The position numbers and the translations under genes are program-made. A stretch of 64,000 bases of DNA from positions 60,970,954-61,034,953 of the forward strand of contig NC_088776.1 in the NCBI RefSeq assembly GCF_954871325.1. The letters are read 5' to 3'. This document shows, in pieces, positions 56,481 to 64,000 of the stretch. The notes under the pieces are model-generated. The model was not told the origin of the DNA. It was given only the letters and a program-made list of their open reading frames with translations, and ran no database searches. The first letter of the stretch is position 1, and each line of letters starts with the position of its first letter. Source of the stretch: Gordionus sp. m RMFG-2023. Taxonomy: Eukaryota; Nematomorpha; Gordioida; Chordodea; Parachordodidae.

Positions 56481-57479
56481 TAAAGTGTATTCGTTAATAA
56501 AATTAATTAAATTTTTAATTAGAACTATCGAATTAATTTGAAAAGACAATTCTTTGCCCTGAATTAAAACAGAACATAAAAAAAGAGGCCAATTTTTTGT
56601 CCCACCAAATCATTTAATATTTGTTAATATGGCATCTTAACAGTAAATTTATTTCAACATTTATGGAACAACTTAATTTTTTTCTATTTATTTCAAACTT
56701 CTTGAAAATTTTTTTTAAGTCCTAAGTTTTTGGCTAGACGTTTTCGCTAACCATATCAAATAGTTTTATCTTAAATATATTTCAACATATTTTTTCTGAA
56801 ATTATTTAGATTTATGGCAAATGGGTAATAATAAATTAATATAAATAATTAGATAAAAATTTACTATTTAAAATATTTTTAAAAAATCTTTACATGTCAA
56901 TATTTATATTTTTTATCGGAGTAATCACAAATCCCTTTTGCTGTATAAAATAAACCAATTCAAATTGACTCATGGTTAAATTTTCTAAAAAAAATTTCTT
57001 TAGGATTTCTCATAAAATTGTAATTCTTGCTAAAATAGAATATATTTTAATAATACAAAGCAAAAAATTATGTCATTTTTCTACTTAAAATCATTTAGCG
57101 AGAAATGCCTAATCCAGTATTGTCTAATACCTCAAATAGACATTGTAACTAAACATACCTATTGCTTGATTATTGAATTTGTTAATAATATTTATAATCC
57201 CATTTTGCAACATTTCGATCCAAATATTTTACTATTCATCATTACTATTAAAGAACAATGATAATACTTCTTTTATCTATTTGCCCTGACGAAAATCTAT
57301 CTGCCTTTATTCTAAATTAAAATAATAATAAAGTATTTTTGTAAAGAAATAGGATTTTTTACCACTTTCGATCTCTAAAATATAATGAATATATTTTAAA
57401 AAAATGCATAAATTTGTAAAATAATATTTAAATTGACATTATAATATATATTATATATCTAATTTTGAATATATTTTTT

Positions 57480-57655
57480 TTAGTCGCAGAGTGTAAAAAA
57501 TTATTTATGGATTTTTTTAGATTATTTGATAATTGAAAGACATATATAGTATATATGCTATATCTATTGGAATATATTATTTTTAGTCCTAGAGCGTAAT
57601 AAATAATTTATAACATTTCGATTATTTGATAATCGAAAGACATATATATATATAT
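57480..57655 (+). repeat. Tandem pair of about 110 bp (block B copy)
   Basis: AGTCGCAGAGTGTAAA and AGTCCTAGAGCGTAATA, each followed by GATTATTTGATAAT. Counterpart of 22875-23065. Confidence 0.7.
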
Positions 57656-57891
57656 CATACTAATTTTTAGGGTTTATTTAACATTCAAATAAATTTGTTT
57701 TGTTACCCCTTTTTAACACCGTAAAAATTTGATGATTACTTAGGTATTATTAAGGCAATTTTTATTTTAAGGCAGTAATACTATCAAATTTGATATAACA
57801 CCTGCCGAGAATTATAATAGTCTATCTCCATTTTTGTGTATTATCATGGGAAAGCAATTTTAAAAAATTAGAATTTTATTTTAATCAATAG

Positions 57892-58113
57892 GATTGTTAA
57901 CCATGACTTGAATTGGGGCTTATTTTTAAAATGGCCCGAATAAGAATTTAGGCAAAATAATGTTTGTATCTCTAGGGATTTTGCTCATAGATGGCAGAAT
58001 GGTTTAGACATCTATTAGCCAAACCTTGAAGCCTATATAATATCATTTCGGCTAAAATATTAATCAAGCCGTTTTTAAAAAATCGGTCCAATCGGATGGT
58101 TTAACATAACTCT
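57892..58113 (-). mobile_element. MITE family M1, reverse copy (block B)
   Basis: Same insertion as 23290-23507. On the minus strand it has GTTATGTTAAACCATCC, AAAACGGCTTGATTAATATT and GCTAATAGATGTCTAAACC. Confidence 0.7.
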
Positions 58114-59184
58114 AAGTTTATTTTGCCACAAAAAATTTTTTTACACCAAATTTTTAAATTTTTTTTTCATTTATAATCTTGATGAATTTCATATTTTTAC
58201 ATTTAGCATTTATTTGTAAGAATTTATTAGAATTATACCATTTTTTACTAAGAACTCCTTTGCAAAGGCCAAAACGAGTTGTCATTTTCAGTTCCAAATT
58301 AGTTCAATATTCAAGTTATACCGCGTCTCTATTTTTTTAATGAAATTATTTAAAAAATAAAATAAAATGTAGCAGTTCTTACTTCTCCCACCTGTTTTTG
58401 TTTTAACTGCCCCCACCTTTCCCTTACTAATTCTCTTAATTTATGCGTTTTATTGGTGTTTTATTCCTAAAATTTATCTATTATTTCTAAATATATCGAT
58501 AAAATATTGTAATATTATTTTTTAATAATATATTAAGTTCTAATTTTATTTTATTTTTTAAAATTATTTAAAATTAGAATATTCTAAATCTATTTTTTTT
58601 ATACCCATTAATTTACCCAAAAATCAAATACTTCATATTCAACAAATACCCTGATAAGATCTGTTCAATTTATAGGTAAATTAATACTTTAAAAAATGGA
58701 TAGGCGGTATACGGGAATTTCTCTCTATATTTCTAATACAAATAGTGTTTTAGAAGAATTAATTGGAACAATCAAACTCTCTGGGAAAAATATCCGTTGT
58801 CTCAATTTATTATCAAAGGATTTAATCTATAGTTGAAAATTTGTTCAATAATAAGAAATCCAATTTCTTTTAATATTAAATGCATTAAATTATCTCGAGA
58901 GGTAACAATTACATAAGAGGATTAGACTAAATGTTATCATTTCGCAAAATTTACTATAGATAAACCGGGGATAGTATTATCTCGGGGCAGGTATTTCCTT
59001 GTCAAATGGCTGTAAAATTGTTTTAAATAATTTTCGAATAAAATTTCTATATTAATACTATATTTTATAGGAACACCAGAAACCATGAATTTCTTTAGGA
59101 CCAAGAATCTCCATATTAAGATGTTTTATTTGTTTTTTAATCAATTAAAGATATTTTCATAATTTTTTACCTATTTTTTTTTAA

Positions 59185-59375
59185 AAATGAATACCCGGAC
59201 CAGGCCGAATATTTAAATACCAAATATTTTAAATTGCCATTATTATCGATAAAAATTACCAATTAAAAGAAATCAGTTTAAGTAGAGCTTGATAATATAA
59301 AACTCAATACGGGTCAAAATTTATTTCTAAATCAGGGTCGGGTGATGCAAATAATACCTCTGTAGGTGTCTATTA
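59185..59375 (+). repeat. Dispersed repeat R2, copy 2
   Basis: ATACCCGGACCAGGCCGAAT to AATACCTCTGTAGGTG matches the order seen at 6590-6815. It lies inside, or at the 3' edge of, the LINE relic of block B. Confidence 0.55.
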
Positions 59376-60760
59376 ATTCAATAAATAAACATTAATATAA
59401 ACAATCCTCTAGTTAGATTATGCAACCCATGGAGCTATATAATTTACCTAAAATGACGATTCTTAGACTCAAGAAGCTTTCACTAGGTTCATCCATAAAT
59501 TGATGAATGTGAGAACTATGTTCCTTATAAAGAATAAACCATGATTTCAATTTTAAAGTAATGGAAACTATCGAAATGAATATGTGTTCTTGAGAAATTT
59601 CTGAATATTTTGCTTAATATATAATTGCACCTTTTTTTATAGCATTTTTAAAGTTTGGAGGGAGTCATGGATAAATCCTTTAATAATCCTAGATCAGGTT
59701 TATAAGGAATTTAATAAATATTTTTGGAAATCAGATCTGAGAAGATCTGGAAGTTTGAGCTGATCTCAATGTTCTAAGGATGTTGAATTTCATATATTTT
59801 ATCTAGTAATTCGACCTTTACAAGAATGACAATGAAGGTTGTCTTCCATTGTCCTCAAAAGTAGACCTGCAATGCGAACAAGTGTGAGGTTGGGTTATTA
59901 AGCAGTTTAAACGAATACCAATGGTTAAGTGTGCTCATATTGGTTTAGTTATAATTGTATAAATTAGGGAATATCTTCAAGAAACTCATGATCAGATCTA
60001 TTAAGCAGCAAAGAGTATAATTGATTGTCAGATAATTGGATTCTGGAAAATAGTGATTTAAAGCTAGCAAATTATGGGCCTATTCGTTTCTGAAGAGGAT
60101 TATCAGCATTAATACAGGATCTCTAATTGATAATAGCACCATCGTAGAAAGGAACAGATTTTATAAAATGGAAATTTACTATAGTTTTTAATAAAAACAA
60201 CTCGATATGTAAGCAGTTAAGGCAATATGGATATAGATCTGATAAATAATCCACTATTTTTGGTAGGTAAAGAATCTCGAGTCCAAGCTATTTTATTGAA
60301 CCTAAGGTTTACAATATTTTAAATCAGGATTTTGATACCATTCTTATAAACACTGGGTATGGGATATTTAAAAATTAGAGTCGACGTATTTAGTTTAAAT
60401 AAACCTTGAAGATAAAGGTTTTATGGGAAGGAATTATGGAAAATAAATCCGCAAATTGAAAAGGAGTTTAGAGATATGAAAGAAGGAAGAGATTGCTGTG
60501 TTACCATCAGCAGTGGAGTCTAAATTATTTAGTTCCTATTATGTTGTGAATTAGATTCAATTGACTTGTGAGGAATAATTTTGAATTTCTCTGGGTTGAT
60601 AGATAGTCCAAATAAAGTTCCAGCCCTCCCCCCTTCCGTGATTAAATTAATGGCTATATTGATTTCATTATTGAATTCACCTATGATACCGTCATCGATA
60701 TACCAGGGGTGCCAAATATAAGGAACACATCGATTTGATAAGAAGATGTCGTTTATACCA

Positions 60761-60997
60761 TTATAGAAAAATAAAAATTTGTATGGAACACACTTTGTTG
60801 AATGTATCTAATAGAATAAATTTTATTGGCAGATGATACAAAGAAAGAAAAAATTTATTGTAATTCGGGAAAAGTGTAAAAAAGGAACTCAGGAAAGAAT
60901 TCTGGAAAAGTGTATTATAAGCATTGAAGAAATTAGTTTTGATTAGTGAATCTTTGTTAGACTCATTTTCTAAATGTATTCTACTTAAAAAGTACAA
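60761..60997 (-). pseudogene. LINE reverse-transcriptase piece, open for 78 codons
   Basis: DSLIKTNFFNAYNTLFQNSF contains the xxDFxNAFN-type palm start (here TNFFNAYN, with the catalytic aspartate changed to asparagine). LFPNYNKFFLSLYHLPIKF matches the segment that leads to QQGDP. It belongs to the relic 58416-61040. Confidence 0.75.
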
Positions 60998-61847
60998 CTA
61001 CTTCTCAATGGCCAGCTATTCCAGCACCAGTTAAGAAAGGCTAAGGAGATATGATGCTTCATTCGAAATATTTTATTTTAAAAAAATTTAAGTGTAAAAT
61101 ATAATTTATTCTAAAAAATCGTGTAATCCGATAAAAAATGAGGTCTTATAAATATCCATTAAAATTTAATAGATGTAAAAAAAATATCCTTTTTGGATTT
61201 TTACATTTTTTTAAGTAGAAACAAATATTTTAGTGTAGTATATTTTTTTCAGTAATTTTAATTTTTTTTCTCTGAATAAAATTTATTAATCGCAAATTTT
61301 TTTTATATAATATAAAATAATTACTATAATAACATTTACTATATTAAAATATAATTATATCTAGTTATAAATATGTAATCAACTACTTTTCTTTCATTTT
61401 TAGCAACTTTTTAATTTTTTTGTCACTCCTTACACCCTATGATAATAATATTGATTAATAATATTTAATAACTATTCTTTAATTAATTTAAATGTAAAAT
61501 ATTTTATAATTGTATATTGTAGTCTTCTAGCGCTGGAATCGGAAAATAACACATATTTATCTAGCATATTTAATTTTTACTTAGTGATGGGTTTAATAGA
61601 TAAATGTAATATTTGTTCATTTGTAATTACTAAAAGAATTATGATTCCTTTTAGACATTTTAAATACATCAGATAATTATTTTTGGTGATTGATTAATTG
61701 ATTTATTTTAATTTCCATTCATTTTTATAATTACTGTATGAATTATGATTCCCTATAAACATATTTGGTATACCGTTTGTACGATTTTTTATTTAATTGG
61801 GATATTTTTTTATTTCAATAATAAAACTGTTATTGATTACATTTTAG

Positions 61848-62240
61848 CAGTGGCGTAGCTACGGGGGTGGTTTTCGGGTTTGGACCTCCCAGAGCTAAAT
61901 TTTTTTTTAGATTATACGTTCAAAAGACTTAAAAGTGACTTTATATCAAATAATATTTATATTTTTTGGTTTTGATGTTTGTGAAAGGATATTATATAAC
62001 TATTGAAATTATTCTGGGTAAAAGTCATTGTGAATAATCTACTCAATTATAATAACATATTATTGATGCATTTAAAAAATATATTTATTATATATATCTA
62101 AGATATGGTTATGTAAGATAACCCGGCCGAAGGCCGGGCAAAAGGGACGAAGGCCCGTTAAAGGGGGTCTGGGGGGCGAATCTCCCCAGACTTTTATATG
62201 TATGGACCCCCTCTTAGAAAAATTTCTAGCTAAGCCACTG
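61848..62240 (+). mobile_element. hAT-type MITE (family H1) with exact 8-bp target duplication
   Basis: 393 bp starting CAGTGGCGTAGCTACGGGGG and ending TAGCTAAGCCACTG, inverted over 14 bp with one mismatch. It is flanked on both sides by CATTTTAG (61840-61847 and 62241-62248), the 8-bp duplication made by hAT transposases. The paralogous site in block A (27256-27263) has CATTTTAG once and no element. The interior GC-rich palindromes (CGGCCGAAGGCCGGG; GGGGGGCGAATCTCCCC) could fold. There is no coding capacity. Inserted after the segmental duplication. Confidence 0.95.
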
Positions 62241-62319
62241 CATTTTAGTATTAATTCTTAAATTTTGGATATCTATATTTAATGTTTGCTTTTTAAATGC
62301 CGAGACCTCAAAAATTTTA

Positions 62320-63029
62320 ATAAAAACTTCAAACTTCAGTTACTGATATTAATTATAATAATATATCTAGAATATTTTACAAATTAAATACATATTTAAT
62401 AATGAATGTCTAAGTTTAACCAAAAAATTTAAGCTACTTGTATTTAAATTCTCCCTTTATTATACAGTCGCTAGATCTCCTTTAGGTTCTGCTGCTTGTT
62501 CATTTAAAAATTCAGCATTAATTTTTTATACCCTATTTTTACCAAATTAACACTCATTTGGAAATATTTATTATACTATTTTTTTAAAAAAAATTTGGAT
62601 TAATTTTAAAATATTATATTTAGTAAGTAGTAATCCTTAATTAATTTCTTGCGACTTAACCATTAATCATAAAAATTTTATTAGATTTTTCTATCGGATA
62701 TAAAATTCTTTCAAATTTAAAAAATTCTAAAAAAGTTTTAAATATTTGTTATATTAATTAATTACATTAAACAGAATTGAATGATGAAAATTCAATATTA
62801 AATAAATTATGAAATATTTCTAGATATTTTTTTCTTACCACAAAGGTATGAGAAGGATATAATACAAAAATATATGGGCTAAATTCTCCTAAACTTTGTC
62901 GGGAGGTAGGCTGTGGGAAACGTGAACCCATACTATCTTGGAGCATATTGAAGGTTAAATTGTTTTTTTTAGGTAAAGCATATTATCTTTGGGGTAATTG
63001 CAATGGACTAGATAGAAAATTATTAGCAA
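62320..63029. other. Non-coding stretch beyond the duplication
   Basis: No gene recognised. The part from about 62880 is less AT-rich and may be decayed 5' sequence of the LINE that follows. Confidence 0.45.
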
Positions 63030-63510
63030 AAAAATAATTTCCATAGGTCAAAACCCAAGGTTTTAACTTATTAAATATACGTATCAATTAGGATTTGGTG
63101 TTAAGGGAGAAGGCAAAATAGCTTCACTTGCCATTTGTTTTATATCCAGAATCCTCCTCCTAACATGGCTATTATCAAAGTAAAAAAAATGCTTTCAATA
63201 GCAAATTACAATATTTAATAAATTGTATTTATCCGAAATTTCCTGTTTCAAAATTCTTAGAGACATACTGTAACATTAAAACTTTTTATTCAGCCCACAT
63301 GTCATATATTCTGACGAAAGAATCCAGCAGCCAGCACACGTACTCGTTTATTATGGTATTCATTATCTTATACATTATCTTAAATCTAAATTTATAAATA
63401 TTTGGTATCTTGATAATAGAACAATCTGTTATGCTCTTCCTAAAATAATTGATTTTCAATTAGAAGTCAATTTTAAAAGACTCATTCTAAACAAGTCCTA
63501 ATAGAAATCG
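63030..63510 (+). pseudogene. LINE reverse-transcriptase relic on the plus strand
   Basis: The plus strand reads YQLGFGVKGEGKIASLAICF at 63080-63140 (compare QLGVNVP in the 5.3-kb fragment). A 69-codon open stretch from 63188 follows (NAFNSKLQYLINCIYPKFPV, then ESSSQHTYSF where relatives have GTQQGDP). Then INIWYLDNRTI lies near 63400, the catalytic strand with the second aspartate changed to asparagine. It is the only LINE relic here in plus orientation. It has at least three breaks and continues or fades out after 63510. Confidence 0.7.
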
Positions 63511-64000
63511 GTTTGCATGATGACAATATACAACACCCTCATCTAGCAATTTAAATTTAAATAGCTATTATTATCTACAAAATTAAAAATATATATAATA
63601 AAAAATATTCAGACCAAGCTATGCCAAATTTTTAACATATAAATTTTCATCATATTAATTTCATAAAATCTGTAAAAATTATATTTATGTGCTCAATAAA
63701 AAAGTATTCCAATTAAATTTTTATAGAAATTTAATATCTAATTCTTGTTCAAAGGTTTAGCTGAACTTAAACCAATCTATTCTGTGTATAGACTAAAAGA
63801 TATTGGGCTGGGAAATGGGAGAATAAAAAAATATTTTTAAAACTATGGGTAGGTGAATTTGAAATATATTTCAGGCAAAATGAGCAAGTGACCTCTATTT
63901 ATTAGATATTATTATTTTTATTTCATAATTTATAAGTTTAAGCAATAAACATTAAAATAATACATATAAAGCCAAATCAACCAATATAATATTTTTAAAC
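63511..64000. other. AT-rich end of the window
   Basis: No gene recognised. Confidence 0.5.

Larger units (their letters stand above)
58416..61040 (-). pseudogene. LINE (non-LTR retrotransposon) relic, block B copy
   Basis: Minus-strand order is FFNAYNTLFQNSFLSSFFTL at 60920-60860 (start of the palm), IQQSVFHTNFYF near 60790 (the QQGDP region, altered), WYIDDGIIGEFNNEINIAIN near 60710-60650 (catalytic YIDD) and GLSINPEKF near 60600. SLPTKNSGLFIRSISIL is near 60260, and PHTCSHCRS near 59895 is the zinc-knuckle segment that precedes the C-terminal nuclease. About eight or more stops and frameshifts are present. The fingers are missing beyond 61040, where non-LINE sequence of the duplication begins. 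Below about 59500 no LINE protein is recognisable. Confidence 0.82.
50853..62319 (+). repeat. Segmental duplication, block B
   Basis: Paralogue of block A (21126-27332). It retains the LINE 3' portion (58415-60117) and a 4.3-kb stretch (52130-56490, including R1 copy 2) that block A lacks. It has gained a minisatellite (51092-51523) and the hAT-type MITE at 61848. Confidence 0.85.

Noticed and set aside
57070-57261. 63-codon ORF in block B
   Set aside because: The paralogous stretch in block A (about 22465-22670) has lost the start and carries indels that do not respect the frame, so no sign of coding constraint.
60761-60997. Host gene of 78 codons
   Set aside because: Its motifs place it in the LINE reverse transcriptase, continuous with YIDDG just downstream on the same strand.

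Overview
The window is very AT-rich eukaryotic DNA (long A/T runs, short chance ORFs, GT...AG-like splice signals, Ty3/Gypsy, LINE, hAT and Tc1/IS630-type elements). I recognise no conserved host housekeeping gene, tRNA or rRNA anywhere in the 64 kb. This fits a gene-poor, transposon-filled region of an AT-rich eukaryote. A large-genome microsporidian is one possibility and an AT-rich invertebrate or parasite is another; the sequence does not decide between them.

Layout. 1-1.6 kb: fossil Ty3/Gypsy pol, cut on its right by a dispersed repeat (R1, 1.66-3.45 kb; second copy 54.93-56.48 kb). 4.4-5.3 kb: minisatellite of about 115 bp next to a LINE fragment. 9.45 kb: BED-finger start of a dead hAT transposase. 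15.0-17.1 kb: the longest LINE relic (minus strand, reverse transcriptase through C-terminal nuclease). 17.5-21.1 kb: tandem array A, in which a 21-nt core recurs every 100-330 bp. 21.1-27.3 kb: block A of a segmental duplication. 33.4 and 36.8 kb: another LINE relic and a ZMYM1-like hAT relic. 41.23-43.04 kb: an apparently intact Tc1/IS630-type transposon, inserted in a third array of the 21-nt core (43.05-43.64 kb). 45.66-47.87 kb: a large inverted repeat. 48.76-50.85 kb: array B, the counterpart of array A, followed by block B of the duplication (to 62.3 kb), which carries a 16-copy 27-bp minisatellite, MITEs, a LINE relic and a hAT MITE with an exact 8-bp target duplication. 63.0-63.5 kb: a plus-strand LINE relic.

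How the parts relate. The only gene I regard as well supported and unbroken is the 361-codon transposase at 41458-42543, which has 151-bp terminal inverted repeats differing at one position. The ZMYM1-like hAT relics are plausible former partners of the short hAT-type MITEs, but this is inference.

The most unusual signal is the family of 21-nt cores. In the best units each core is preceded by ...TTAACCAG and followed by GT, is a multiple of three, and keeps one frame open (VVAEVAP). Two short ORFs elsewhere look like signal-peptide exons ending at a donor of the same phase. Together this resembles the layout of micro-exon genes, but many units are degraded and no transcript evidence is available, so it is a hypothesis.
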